A stretch of 64,000 nucleotides of DNA, taken from positions 1 to 64,000 of the forward strand of contig NZ_QPLK01000013.1 in assembly GCF_003340565.1 (NCBI RefSeq). The letters run 5' to 3'. The DNA comes from Rhodovulum sp. 12E13 (lineage in GTDB: Bacteria > Pseudomonadota > Alphaproteobacteria > Rhodobacterales > Rhodobacteraceae). A program made the position numbers and the translations under genes. Positions 20,522 to 30,215 of this stretch are shown piece after piece. How positions within the stretch are numbered: the first letter of the stretch is position 1; each line of letters opens with the position of its first letter. Below the pieces are notes generated by a model. It was given only the letters and a program-made list of their open reading frames with translations, was not told the origin of the DNA and searched no databases.

Positions 20522-20637
20522 GCACCCACGGCGGCAGGCCCAACGCGGCGGGCCCAACGCGGCGGGCCCAACGCGGCAGGCCCAAGGCGGCGCGCTCAAG
20601 GCGTCGGGTCCAAGGCGTCGGGTCCAAGGCGACGGAC
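20522..20637. repeat. 14-bp tandem repeat, drifting consensus
   Basis: About seven to eight units. The first copies read GCCCAACGCGGCGG and later ones GTCCAAGGCGTCGG, so the array shows a gradient of point changes. It ends about 150 bases before the NRPS-PKS stop codon. Confidence 0.85.
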
Positions 20638-20789
20638 CTGCGGGGAAGCCCCCAAAGCGATGGACCAAGGGCGACGGGCGCGTGACGGCCGGACGGGAGC
20701 GCGACCGCCGCGGGCACCTGCCCGCGGCCGGGCCCAACCGGAGGAGCGCCCGGAAGGGCGCGAGGGAGGGCGGGAGTGCCCTGATACGG

Positions 20790-23700
20790 TCAGGATGCGC
20801 GGCGCGCCTTGCGCTGCGCGCCCCCGCGATAGGCGGAAAGCGGCGGGCGGCGGAGCGGGCCGGCCCCGGCCCCCGCCCCGCGTGCCGCGGCATGGACGGC
20901 GAGGGCGGCGATCGAGGAATGCGTCAGGAGATCCTTCGTCTCGAGGTCGAGCCCCTCTGCCTGCAGCCGCGCGGCGATGCGGAACACGTCGAGGCTGTCG
21001 GCGCCGAGCTCGAACAGGCTCGCCTCGGGCTGGGCTCGCTCGCGCCCCAGGACCTCGGCCCAGACCGCAGCGATCCGCGCCTCCAGCCCCGGGCGCGGCC
21101 GTCGCGTGCCCGGCGCTGCGCCGCCGTCGGCGGCAGCGGCTCCCGGTGCGGCGGCCCTCTCGGACAGGGCGAGCGCCTTGCGGTCGAGCTTGCCGTTGGC
21201 CGTCTGTGGCAGCGCCTCGAGCACTTCCCAGCCCTGTGGCACCATGTAGTCGGGCAGCCGCGCGCGCAGCGCCTCGGCCAGCGCCGCGCGGTCGGGCGCG
21301 GCCGCGCCCTCCTCCGGCACGATCCAGGCGACCAGCCGGTCCTCACCGCCCATGCTGCGCTTGTCGACGGCCGCCGCCCTGATGCCGTCGAGCGCGCGCA
21401 GGTGGCTCTCGATCTCGCCCAGCTCGATCCGGTATCCGCGCAGCTTGACCTGCCCGTCGCGGCGGCCGAGCACCACGATCTCGCCAGAGCCCAGCCGCCG
21501 CGCGAGATCGCCCGTCCGGTAGAGCCGCCGCGCCCGCCCCGCGAGCGTCACCTCGACGAAGGCCTTTTCCGTAAGGTCGTCGCGGCCGAAATAGCCCAGC
21601 GCCAGCCCGTCGCCGCCGATGCACAACTCGCCCGCCGCGCCCGCCGGCAGCAGGCGCCCCGACGCGTCGAGCACGTGCAGCTCGGTGTTGGCGATGGGGC
21701 GGCCGATGCTGATGGGCGCACCCGGCGCAAGCCGCTTGACCGCCGACCACACGGTCGTCTCGGTCGGCCCGTACATGTTCCACAGCTCCGCGCCATGGGC
21801 CATCAGCCGCTCGGCGAGATCGGGCGGCATCGGCTCGCCACCGGCGAGCAGTTTCACCCCCTTCGGCGCGGCCAGCCCCGCCTCGAGCAGCAGCCCGAAC
21901 AGCGTGGGCGTGCCCTGCAGAACGGTGGCGTGCCCCGCGTTCACCGGCTCGACCACGGGCGCGCCTGCCAGCACCTCGTCGCGCGTGGCGATCCGCACCC
22001 TGCCGCCGGCCAGCAGCGGACCGAAGAGCTCGAGCACCGAGATGTCGAAGCTCACCGTCGTCACGGCGAGCAGCCGGTCGCCCGGGCCCAGCCCCGGCTC
22101 CCGGATCATCGCGTGGAGGAAGTTGACCATCGCCCGGTGCGGGATCGCCACACCCTTGGGCGTGCCCGTCGAGCCGGAAGTGAAGATGATGTAGGCCGGC
22201 GCCCCGGGGTCGACCGGAGCGGGCGCGGGCCGGTCCCCGGGCGCGAGGCCATCGGCGCGTATCACCGGCACGCCCGCCTCGAAAGCGGTCTCGGCAGTGG
22301 CGAGCAACCCGTCGGCGCGCGCCGCCTCCACGACCTGCCGCCGCCGCGCCTCGGGCTGGGCCGGGTCGAGCGGAACATAGGCGTGCCCCGCCCTGAGGAT
22401 GCCGAGCAGCCGCGCGGGCAAGTCCGCATCGCGCGGGACCGACACGGCGATTCGCGCCCCCGGCGCGGGCCAGCGCGCCTGCAGCCCGGCGGCGACCGCG
22501 TCGGCGGCGGCGTCGAGCTCGGCGAAGGTCAGGCTGCGCCGGGTATCCTCCACCGCCACCGCGTCGGGCGCGGCGGCGACCTGCGCCCGGAAGAGGTCGT
22601 CCGCCGTCCGGTCGGCGGGATAGGCGGCGCGGGTGGCGTTCTGCGTCTCGACCAGCGCGCGCTCCTCTTCCGGCGAGACCAGCGGCAGCGCGGCGGCGGG
22701 CCGCTCGGCCCCCTCGGCCAGCCCCGCGAGCGCCCGGGCGATGTGACCGATCCAGCGTCGCACGCTCGCCTCGGCGAACAGGTCGGCATTGTAGTCGACG
22801 TCGACGCGCAGCGCCTCGCCGTGCTCGACGAAGTTGAGCACGATGTCGAAGGTCACCGCCGCCTTCGCCCCGGGCCGCGCTTCGCCCCGCGCCGGCCCGA
22901 AGGCGAGCGGCCCCGGCGCGCGCTGGAAGTTCACCCGGATCGCGGTGAGCGGCGGGCGGTTCAGGTCGCGGGGCGGCTCGAGGTGCCGCAGGAGCGTGCC
23001 GAGCGTCACGCCGTCGCGCTCGGCCGCCGCCGCCAGGGTCCGGCCGACCGCCGCGAGGTGCGCGGCGACCGGCGCCTCGGGGTCGAGCGGCACGCGCACG
23101 GGCAGGAAGCTCATGCAGTGGCCCGCCACATCGGGCTCCGGCAGGCGCGCACGCGCGGCCATCGGCACGCCGATGATCATGTCGTTCGCGCCCGACAGGC
23201 GCGACAGCACGATCCGCGTCGCGGCGAAAAGCGTGGCGAAGGCGGTGCAGCCGTGGCCCGCCGCGGCCCGCCGCGCCGCGCGGTAGGTGGCGGCGGGGAT
23301 CTCGACGCTCAGGCTCGCGCCTGCCTGCCCGCGGCCGGGCTGACGGGGAAAGTCGGCCGGCAGTTCCGGCAGCGGCGGCGGGTCGGCAAGGTGCTCGGCC
23401 CACCAGCGCAGGTCGTCCTCGGCCGGCGGCGCCTCGGAGGCGGCTCGGGCATGGGCGGCGAAGGATGGAGCGGGCGGCAGGTCGGCCGGGCGCCTCTCCA
23501 CCCGCGCGGTGTAGAGCGTGGCGAGCTCCGACAGAAGCACCTCCTGCGCGCGCCCGTCCGAGGCGATGTGGTGCAGCGTCAGGATCAGCGCGTGTCGCGC
23601 CGCGCCCAGCAGGGCGAGCCGGGCGCGCAAGGGGGGCTCGGCCCCCAGCGCGAAGGGCCGGGCGGCGTCGGCGGCGACGAGCCGGTCGAGCCCCGGCTCC

Positions 23701-26700
23701 CCCTCGGCCGAAATGTCGTCGACCGGCAGGTCGGGCGCGTGCGGCGGCGCGATGTGAAAGTCATCGCCCGAGGGCGCCACCCGCAGGCGCAGCGCGTCAT
23801 GCCGCGCCACCAGGTCGGCCAGAGCGGCGCCGAGCGCCTCGGCATCGAGCGGCCCGTCGAGCCGCACCACGATCGTTTCGTTGAGGGCACAGGCGGCGGC
23901 GTCTCCCAGTTGGTGAGCCATCCAGAGCTCCTTCTGTCCCTCGGTCAGGGGGATGGGGCCGGCGGGCGTGGCCATCGCCGGTCGCGTCGCGGTGTGGGCC
24001 GTGGCAGAGGGCGCCGGGGCAGAGCCGGCCGGCAAGGCCGCATCGAGGTGCCGGGCCAGCGCTGGCAGCGTGTTGCGCGCGCCAAGCAAGTCGGAAAGGC
24101 CCACGCGCACGCCCCAGCGCCGCGCGATCGAGGCCGAGAACTCCGCCAGCAGGAGCGAGTCGCAGCCGCCTTCGAGAAACGTGCTCTCCACCGCCTCGGG
24201 GTCGGGATCCTCGCCGGTGAGCTGCGTCAGCAGGCGCGCGAGGTCGCCCTCGAGCCGCGCGGCACGGTCGGCGCCGGCCGAGGGGCCGGATGCCGGGCGG
24301 GGGCACGGCTCCGCGGCCGCGCCGACGGCCTCGGGCGGATCGACCCAGTGGCGGCGGCGGCGAAATACGGTGCCGGGCAGCGACACGCGACGGGCGCGCG
24401 CCCCTGCGGCGGCCCAGTCGAGCGGCACGCCCCTCTGCCAGAGAGTAGCGCACGCGGAGGCCATGGCATCGACATCACTTATCGGCTGGGTGTGGTCCGG
24501 CAGTGACTGGGAAACCCCGCCATGGCCTCCGCGGCCGAGCGTGCCCGCGGCGAAGGCGGACAGCGCGGCGCCAGGCCCCACCTCCACCAACACCGGGGAC
24601 GCCCCTTCGCACGCCGCCCGGAGGGCGCCGGCGAAATTCACGCAGGCGCGCGCCTGCCCGGCCCAGAAGGCCGGGTCGCGCGCCTCGTCGTCTGTCATCC
24701 ACGCGCCCGTCACCGACGACGCGAGGGGCAGCCGGGGCGCATGCAGCGCCGTGCCGGCGATCTCGTCGCGAAGCGGCTCCACCACCGGGTCCATCATGGC
24801 GGAGTGGAAGGCGTGCGAGGTGTGCAGCCGCGTCGCTGGCAGCCCCACCGCCTCGAGCCGCGCCGCCAGCGCCGCGATGGCCTCCCTCGGGCCGGCCACC
24901 ACCTGCGCGGAGGGCGCGTTGGTCGCGGCGAGGTCGATGCCCTCGCCGAGCAGGGGCGCCAGCGTGTCGAGCGGCGCGCGCACGGCGAGCATCGCGCCCG
25001 CCGGCTGCGCCTGCATGAGGGCGCCCCGCCGCGCGACGAGCCGCAGCCCCTCCTCGACTGACAGCACGCCGGCGAGTGCGGCGGCGGCGAACTCGCCCAC
25101 CGAGTGCCCCACGAGCGCGGTCGGGGCGATGCCGCGCGCCTGCCACAGCCGGGCAAGGGCGATCTCGGTGAGGTAGAGCGCCGGCTGGGCGAGGCGGGTG
25201 GCGCGCAGTGCCCGTGCCGCTTCCGCCTCGGCCATGTCGCGGGCGAGGAGCGGGCCGCGGATGTCCTCGCCGATCAGGTCGGCGAGCGCCTCCGCTCCCC
25301 GGTCGATCGTTTCGCGGAAGACCGGCTCGGCCGCGTAGAGTCCCGCGCCCATTCCGGGATACTGCGCGCCCTGCCCCGGGAAGAGAAAGATCACGCCGGG
25401 CGCGGCCTCTGGCACAGGCCGCTCGGGAAGGCGGGCCGAGCGCAGCCGCGCGGCGGCTTCCCCGGCCGTGGCGGCGGCGATGGCGACGCGCCAGGGCTCG
25501 GCCGCACGCCCCGTCTGCAACGTCGCGGCGACGCGGGGCAGCGGCGGCGCATCGGGCCGCGCGAGACGGTCGGCCAGTGCGGCGGCGGCCTCGGCCAGCG
25601 CCTCGGGGCTGCGGGCCGACACGGGCAGGACCTGCGGGCCTTCCGCGGCGGCATCGGCGAGGGCGGGAGCCTCCTCGAGCACCACGTGGGCGTTTGTGCC
25701 GCCCACGCCGAAACTCGACACCCCGGCCCGGCGCGGCATGTCGCCCCTGCCCCATGGCACCGGCCGGTCGGGGATGCGGAAGGGCGTGTCGTCCAGGGCG
25801 ATCTGAGGGTTCGGCGCGCGGAAATGGGCGACAGGCGGGATCTCTCCCCGCTCAAGCACCATCACGGTGCGGATGAGGCCGAGCACGCCTGCGGCGGCAT
25901 CGGCATGGCCGACGTTGCCCTTCAGCGCGCCGAGCCACGTCTTGCCCGCGCCGCGATAGGCCGCCGCCAGCCCCGCGATCTCCACCGGGTCGCCGAGCGG
26001 CGTCGCCGTACCGTGCGCCTCGACGAAGCCCACGGTTTCCGGCGCCACGGCGGCATCGGCCAGCGCCCGCGCGATGGCCCCTGCCTGCCCCGCCACCGAG
26101 GGGGCGGTAAAGGCCGCCTTGTCGGCGCCGTCGTTGTTCACCCCAACGCCACGGATCACCGCGCGCACCGGGTCGCCGTCGCGCAGCGCGTCCGCCAGCC
26201 GCCGCAGCACCACGACGCCGGCGCCGTCACCGAAGACGGTGCCGTTGGCGTCGGCGTCGAACGGGCGGCAGGTGCCGTCGGGGCTGGCCATGCCCCCCTC
26301 GTGCGCGCGGTGTCCGCGCGTCTGCGGAAACGTGATCGAGACGCCGCCCGCGAGCGCGGTGTCGGCCTGGCCGGCGCGCAGGCAGGCGACCGCCTGCGCC
26401 ACCGCGACGAGCGAGGTCGAGCAGGCCGTGCCAACCGACATGGCGGGGCCGGTCAGGTTCAGCCGGTGGGCCACACGGGTGGCGAGGGCGTCGGTCGAGT
26501 TGCCCTGCAGGACGGCATAATCGCCCGTCGGGTAGCCGGCCGCGTAGGCGACGAGGGCCGACCGGTCGGGCATCAGGTTGTGCAGCAGGTAGCTCGAGGG
26601 GGTGGTGCCGGCGAAGACGGCGGTCGGCCCGCGCTCGGAAGCGATGCCCGCGTCGTCGAGCGCGTGGCGGCACAACTCCAGAAAGACGCGGGCCTGCGGG

Positions 26701-28961
26701 TCCATCAGGTCGGCCTCGCGCGGGCGGATGCCGAAATGGGTGGCGTCGAAGAGGTCGGCGCCCGGCAGGATCGGCCGCGCCTGCGGGGCATCGCCGCCGC
26801 CCTCGGGGTCTTCGCGGACGGGGGTGGCGAGGCTTCGTCCGGCGCGCATCGCCTCCCACAGGGCGTCGAGCGCAGCCGGGCCGTCGGCCTCGATGCCCGG
26901 CAGGCGGGCGGCCATGCCCACGATGGCGATGGCGCCGTCCGCACCCGCGCCCGCCGGACACGCCTCGCCCCGGGCCTCGCCCCGGGCCTCGCCTTCGGCC
27001 CCGCCCGGCACCTCGCCCGGCGCGGCGGCGGGCGCGGGTGCGGCGCGGCCGGTGCCTCCCCCGCCCGGCGTGTCGAGCCGGGCGACGAGCGCGCCGAAGC
27101 GGGACGCGGCGAAGAGCTCGGCCACGGGCAGACGCAGGCCCAGCGCCGCCTCGATCCGCCGGTGCGCCTCGATCAGCAGCAGCGAGTTGCCGCCGAGCTC
27201 GAAGAACGTGGCGTCGTCGGGCGGGGTGCCGCAGCCGAGCAGCGCGTCCCACACCTGCGCCAGCACGGCGCGGGTGCCGGTCGCCGTCCGGCCTGCCCCG
27301 CCCGCCGTGTCGGCCCCGCCCGCCGTGTCGGCCCCGTCCGCCGTGTCGGCCCCGCCCGCCGTGTCGGCCCCGCCCGGCGCCAGGGCGTCGGCGAGCGATG
27401 CCGCAAGGGCGTGCCGGTCGATCTTGCCCGCCGGGGTCAGCGGCATCGCCTCGACCAGGGCAATCCGCCCCGGCAGGAGGGCCGCGCCGACCACGCGCGC
27501 CGCCGCGTGCCGCACCCGATCCGCAAGGCCCTGCCGTTCGGCGCCCGGCTCGGGGGCGATGGCGGCGGCGAGGCGCGCCCCGCCCGGCCCCTCGACCGAC
27601 CATACCGCCGCGGCGGCGACGCCGGGCGCGCCGGCGAGCGCCGCCTCGATCCCGTCGAGCTCGACCCGCCGGCCGCCCACCTTGGCCTGCCGATCGGCCC
27701 GCCCGAGGAAGTCGAGCGCCCCGTCGGACCGCTGCCGCCCCCGGTCGCCGGTGCGATAGACCGTGCCCGACCGGCCCGGCCGCGGATCGGGCACGAAGGC
27801 GGCCGCCGTGGCCGCGGGCTGCCCGTGGTAGCCCAGTGCAAGGCCGGCGCCCGCCAGCACGATCTCGCCCTCGGCGCCCGCGTCGGCCGGCAGGGGCGTG
27901 CCGTCCGGGGCGAGCAGAAACGCCTCGTAGCCCTCGTAGGGCGTGCCCAGGGGGATCTCGTCCGCCGCCGCAACCTCTGCCGTGACCCGCTGGCGCAGGG
28001 CGCCCACCGTCGCCTCGGTCGGCCCGTAGGAGTTCCACAGCTCGATCTCCGGCCAGCGGGCGAGCAGCCGCGCGGCATGGCCGGGCGACATCCGCTCGCC
28101 CCCGGCGACGTTCAGGCGCACGCTCTCGAAGGCATCGAGGTCGTGGTCGATCACCATGTGGTGCAACGCGGCATACCACAGGATCGCCGTCACCCGGTGG
28201 CGCCGCATCGCCGCCGCCACCGAGGCCGGCGTCGGCACCGCCTCTTCCAGCACGGCGACGGAGGCGCCCGACAGCAGGCCCGCCCAGATGTCGAAGAGCG
28301 CGCCGTCGGCGGCGGGCGTGGTCAGGTGCAGCACCCGGTCCGACGGCCCGAGCCCGAACCAGCGCTGCCCGGCATGCGCCGCGACCGCGCGGCGCGGAAT
28401 GACCACGCCCTTCGGGCGGCCCGTCGTGCCCGACGTGTAGAGCAGGCAGGCCGGCGCCGCGCCCCCCGGCTCGTCGGGCAGAGTGGCGGGTCGGCGGGCA
28501 CGGCGCGCCTCGGCGATCGGCAGCCGGGCGATGCCGGCGGGCAGGTCTGCCGCCGGGCCCGGCCCGCTGCCCATGAGGCACAGTCCGATGCCCGCATCGC
28601 TGGCGAGCGTGCCGACCTGGCCGGCCGCGTGCCGTGGATCGAGCGGCACGTAGCCCGCCCCGGCCGCGAGGCAGCCGGCCATCGCCACCAAGGCCTCGAC
28701 CGAGCGCCCCGCGCAGACGCCCACGAGGTCTCCGGGCGCGACACCGGCCGCGACGAGACGGCCGGCCACGGCCGCTGCCTCGGCGACGAAATCCGCGCGG
28801 CACATCTCCTGCCCGGGAAGGGAACCGGCCAGAAGGGCCGGCGCCTCCGGCCCTGTCTCGGCCAGCCGCGACAGGCCGGCGAAGAGCGCGGCGCCGGTGC
28901 CGTCAGACCGGCCGTCGCCCGACTCGATCGGGAATAGCGGTATCCCGCCACTGGGGGCCAT
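20790..28961 (-). CDS. Hybrid NRPS-PKS, A-PCP-KS-AT-ACP-C-A-PCP
   Basis: 2723 aa megasynthase. Domains: A1 (to ~515; LLYTSGTTGRPKG near 172, A10 motif LTPAGKIDR); PCP1 (~560-630, LGGNSLLL, Ser ~590); KS (~672-1095; Cys847 in GTACSTSL, His983 in EAHGTAT, His1019 in KGNVGH); AT (~1187-1490; Ser1287 in GHSVGEF, HAFHS indicating malonyl-CoA); ACP (~1570-1640, Ser1602 in GCDSLLLAEF); C (~1665-2095; HHIASDG at 1797-1803); A2 (~2120-2610; FTSGSTGTPKG near 2258); PCP2 (~2625-2695, Ser2656 in LGADSLDV). No KR, DH, ER, thioesterase or reductase domain, so the chain would be an unreduced aminoacyl-malonyl-aminoacyl thioester with unknown release. The start at ATG 28961 follows GAGG; an upstream frame exists without support. 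No transporter, regulator or tailoring gene adjoins; the activating transferase is convergent. Confidence 0.95.
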   Translation of the reverse strand: MAPSGGIPLFPIESGDGRSDGTGAALFAGLSRLAETGPEAPALLAGSLPGQEMCRADFVAEAAAVAGRLVAAGVAPGDLVGVCAGRSVEALVAMAGCLAAGAGYVPLDPRHAAGQVGTLASDAGIGLCLMGSGPGPAADLPAGIARLPIAEARRARRPATLPDEPGGAAPACLLYTSGTTGRPKGVVIPRRAVAAHAGQRWFGLGPSDRVLHLTTPAADGALFDIWAGLLSGASVAVLEEAVPTPASVAAAMRRHRVTAILWYAALHHMVIDHDLDAFESVRLNVAGGERMSPGHAARLLARWPEIELWNSYGPTEATVGALRQRVTAEVAAADEIPLGTPYEGYEAFLLAPDGTPLPADAGAEGEIVLAGAGLALGYHGQPAATAAAFVPDPRPGRSGTVYRTGDRGRQRSDGALDFLGRADRQAKVGGRRVELDGIEAALAGAPGVAAAAVWSVEGPGGARLAAAIAPEPGAERQGLADRVRHAAARVVGAALLPGRIALVEAMPLTPAGKIDRHALAASLADALAPGGADTAGGADTADGADTAGGADTAGGAGRTATGTRAVLAQVWDALLGCGTPPDDATFFELGGNSLLLIEAHRRIEAALGLRLPVAELFAASRFGALVARLDTPGGGGTGRAAPAPAAAPGEVPGGAEGEARGEARGEACPAGAGADGAIAIVGMAARLPGIEADGPAALDALWEAMRAGRSLATPVREDPEGGGDAPQARPILPGADLFDATHFGIRPREADLMDPQARVFLELCRHALDDAGIASERGPTAVFAGTTPSSYLLHNLMPDRSALVAYAAGYPTGDYAVLQGNSTDALATRVAHRLNLTGPAMSVGTACSTSLVAVAQAVACLRAGQADTALAGGVSITFPQTRGHRAHEGGMASPDGTCRPFDADANGTVFGDGAGVVVLRRLADALRDGDPVRAVIRGVGVNNDGADKAAFTAPSVAGQAGAIARALADAAVAPETVGFVEAHGTATPLGDPVEIAGLAAAYRGAGKTWLGALKGNVGHADAAAGVLGLIRTVMVLERGEIPPVAHFRAPNPQIALDDTPFRIPDRPVPWGRGDMPRRAGVSSFGVGGTNAHVVLEEAPALADAAAEGPQVLPVSARSPEALAEAAAALADRLARPDAPPLPRVAATLQTGRAAEPWRVAIAAATAGEAAARLRSARLPERPVPEAAPGVIFLFPGQGAQYPGMGAGLYAAEPVFRETIDRGAEALADLIGEDIRGPLLARDMAEAEAARALRATRLAQPALYLTEIALARLWQARGIAPTALVGHSVGEFAAAALAGVLSVEEGLRLVARRGALMQAQPAGAMLAVRAPLDTLAPLLGEGIDLAATNAPSAQVVAGPREAIAALAARLEAVGLPATRLHTSHAFHSAMMDPVVEPLRDEIAGTALHAPRLPLASSVTGAWMTDDEARDPAFWAGQARACVNFAGALRAACEGASPVLVEVGPGAALSAFAAGTLGRGGHGGVSQSLPDHTQPISDVDAMASACATLWQRGVPLDWAAAGARARRVSLPGTVFRRRRHWVDPPEAVGAAAEPCPRPASGPSAGADRAARLEGDLARLLTQLTGEDPDPEAVESTFLEGGCDSLLLAEFSASIARRWGVRVGLSDLLGARNTLPALARHLDAALPAGSAPAPSATAHTATRPAMATPAGPIPLTEGQKELWMAHQLGDAAACALNETIVVRLDGPLDAEALGAALADLVARHDALRLRVAPSGDDFHIAPPHAPDLPVDDISAEGEPGLDRLVAADAARPFALGAEPPLRARLALLGAARHALILTLHHIASDGRAQEVLLSELATLYTARVERRPADLPPAPSFAAHARAASEAPPAEDDLRWWAEHLADPPPLPELPADFPRQPGRGQAGASLSVEIPAATYRAARRAAAGHGCTAFATLFAATRIVLSRLSGANDMIIGVPMAARARLPEPDVAGHCMSFLPVRVPLDPEAPVAAHLAAVGRTLAAAAERDGVTLGTLLRHLEPPRDLNRPPLTAIRVNFQRAPGPLAFGPARGEARPGAKAAVTFDIVLNFVEHGEALRVDVDYNADLFAEASVRRWIGHIARALAGLAEGAERPAAALPLVSPEEERALVETQNATRAAYPADRTADDLFRAQVAAAPDAVAVEDTRRSLTFAELDAAADAVAAGLQARWPAPGARIAVSVPRDADLPARLLGILRAGHAYVPLDPAQPEARRRQVVEAARADGLLATAETAFEAGVPVIRADGLAPGDRPAPAPVDPGAPAYIIFTSGSTGTPKGVAIPHRAMVNFLHAMIREPGLGPGDRLLAVTTVSFDISVLELFGPLLAGGRVRIATRDEVLAGAPVVEPVNAGHATVLQGTPTLFGLLLEAGLAAPKGVKLLAGGEPMPPDLAERLMAHGAELWNMYGPTETTVWSAVKRLAPGAPISIGRPIANTELHVLDASGRLLPAGAAGELCIGGDGLALGYFGRDDLTEKAFVEVTLAGRARRLYRTGDLARRLGSGEIVVLGRRDGQVKLRGYRIELGEIESHLRALDGIRAAAVDKRSMGGEDRLVAWIVPEEGAAAPDRAALAEALRARLPDYMVPQGWEVLEALPQTANGKLDRKALALSERAAAPGAAAADGGAAPGTRRPRPGLEARIAAVWAEVLGRERAQPEASLFELGADSLDVFRIAARLQAEGLDLETKDLLTHSSIAALAVHAAARGAGAGAGPLRRPPLSAYRGGAQRKARRAS
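27297..27375. repeat. 18-bp tandem repeat inside NRPS-PKS linker
   Basis: Four near-identical units (GCCCCGCCCGCCGTGTCG on the plus strand) encode the hexapeptide GGADTA repeated in the linker between A1 and PCP1, about residues 529-555. Being a multiple of three, copy-number change keeps the frame. Confidence 0.9.
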
Positions 28962-29423
28962 CGCCAACCTCGCACCCTTGCGAACCGACGCGCCGGACCC
29001 GCCGTCCGGCCGCACGGACGCATCGTCCACAGCCCGGTGCGCCCCCACGCCACCGGACAGGCCGGGAGCTAGGCAAGCACCCGCCCCGCTGTCAACGCAG
29101 CGCCGCAGACACCTGCCACCCAACGCGAGAAATGCGCCCCAATTATCTGAAAATATTTACTCTTTCCTCGAGAAACACCTCGTTGCCCAGATGGCGACGA
29201 TGGCCTCCGCATGGCGGCATTGTGGCCAGACCGGGGCGCGCGGACACGCGAGGCGCCGGAGCGCCACGCCCGGCGCGGGCGCGCGGCCGTCTCCCGAATG
29301 GCAACAGACTGGTTCGCTGCTGGGGGGGACGAAACGTGGCGCATTTGTGTCAAACTGGTGGCGGGTGTGGTTCGCCGTGGCGAATCGAGGACTGGCCGGG
29401 GCTCCGGTCAGCTGTGGTGAAAG
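28962..29423. other. Divergent intergenic region, NRPS-PKS / sugar transferase
   Basis: 462 bases between the NRPS-PKS start (minus) and the sugar-transferase start (plus). It contains a striking AT-rich island at about 29139-29186 (CAATTATCTGAAAATATTTA, then CTCTTTCCTCGAG). On the minus strand GATAAT within this island is a good -10-like hexamer for the megasynthase, but no -35 match is evident at the right distance. No small gene is convincing. Confidence 0.45.
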
Positions 29424-30164
29424 ATGAGCGTGCAAAGCAACTCGCGCGACCGCTTCGGCGGACCGATCGGCTACGGCCAGAACGGCGCGGCGCTCTTGAG
29501 GGCCGGCGTTCAGACCGACGTCCTCCGCGCGGCACAGACCGGCGCCGACGGGCGCCGCATCGACGCGAAGCGGCTGTTCGACATTGCCTTTTCGCTGGCC
29601 GCCCTGCTCTTTCTCGCCCCGATCCTGCTGTTGATCGCGGGGATGCTCCTCTGGCGCGAGGGCGGCCCCGTGTTCTTCGCCCACGAGAGGATCGGGCGCG
29701 GCGGGCGCCGCTTCCGCTGCCTGAAGTTCCGCACCATGGTGCCCGACGCGGAGGCACGGCTCGCCGCGATCCTCGCGGTCGACCCCGCGGCGCGGGCCGA
29801 GTGGGAGGCGACGCGCAAGCTGACCAACGACCCGCGCATCTCGTGCCTCGGCGACATCCTGCGCCGCACCAGCCTCGACGAGTTGCCGCAATTCATCAAC
29901 GTGTTGCGCGGCGACATGTCGGTGGTCGGCCCGAGGCCCGTCATCGCCGAGGAACTGCCGCTCTACCGCGAGCACTCCGCCGACTACCTGTCGGTGCGCC
30001 CTGGCGTGACCGGCCTGTGGCAGGTGAGCGGCCGCAGCGACACGACCTTCGACGAGCGCGTGGCCCTTGACGCCCGTTACGTGCGCGAGCGCACGCTGGC
30101 GGGCGACGTGGTGATCGTGGTCCGCACGCTGGGGGTGCTCCTCAGCCAGAAAGGCGCTCGCTGA
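29424..30164 (+). CDS. ExoY/WcaJ-type sugar-phosphate transferase
   Basis: 246 aa. Bacterial sugar transferase that loads the first sugar phosphate onto undecaprenyl phosphate for exopolysaccharide. One N-terminal membrane segment (about 55-75, DIAFSLAALLFLAPILLLIA), then the family motifs ERIGRGGRRFRCLKFRTMVP, LDELPQFINVLRGDMSVVGP and RPGVTGLWQVSGRSD. The short form without the multi-helix N-terminus resembles ExoY. A family-2 glycosyltransferase follows 280 bases later, but no polymerase, flippase or export genes are present, so this is only a fragment of a polysaccharide pathway. Confidence 0.93.
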   Translation: MSVQSNSRDRFGGPIGYGQNGAALLRAGVQTDVLRAAQTGADGRRIDAKRLFDIAFSLAALLFLAPILLLIAGMLLWREGGPVFFAHERIGRGGRRFRCLKFRTMVPDAEARLAAILAVDPAARAEWEATRKLTNDPRISCLGDILRRTSLDELPQFINVLRGDMSVVGPRPVIAEELPLYREHSADYLSVRPGVTGLWQVSGRSDTTFDERVALDARYVRERTLAGDVVIVVRTLGVLLSQKGAR

Positions 30165-30215
30165 GGGGGCGGTCGCGGCGCGATCAGCAGGGAGTGGCGG
30201 GCCGCGCCAGGCGCT

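Larger units (their letters stand above)
20113..20789. other. Gene-free convergent gap of 677 bases
   Basis: Lies between the ends of the phosphopantetheinyl transferase and NRPS-PKS genes. It contains one hairpin element (20324-20373), a GGCTG pentamer run (20396-20435) and a 14-bp tandem array (20522-20637). No frame has a plausible start, ribosome site or family resemblance. Confidence 0.7.

Noticed and set aside
19146-20637. Possible CRISPR array near the phosphopantetheinyl transferase
   Set aside because: Repeats are directly head-to-tail with no unique spacers, units are 5-15 bp, and no cas genes are present.
20682-28937. Two ~1275-aa plus-strand open frames opposite the NRPS-PKS gene
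   Set aside because: Mirror frames of the megasynthase; Arg/Gly/His-rich without motifs, while the minus strand carries complete catalytic signatures.
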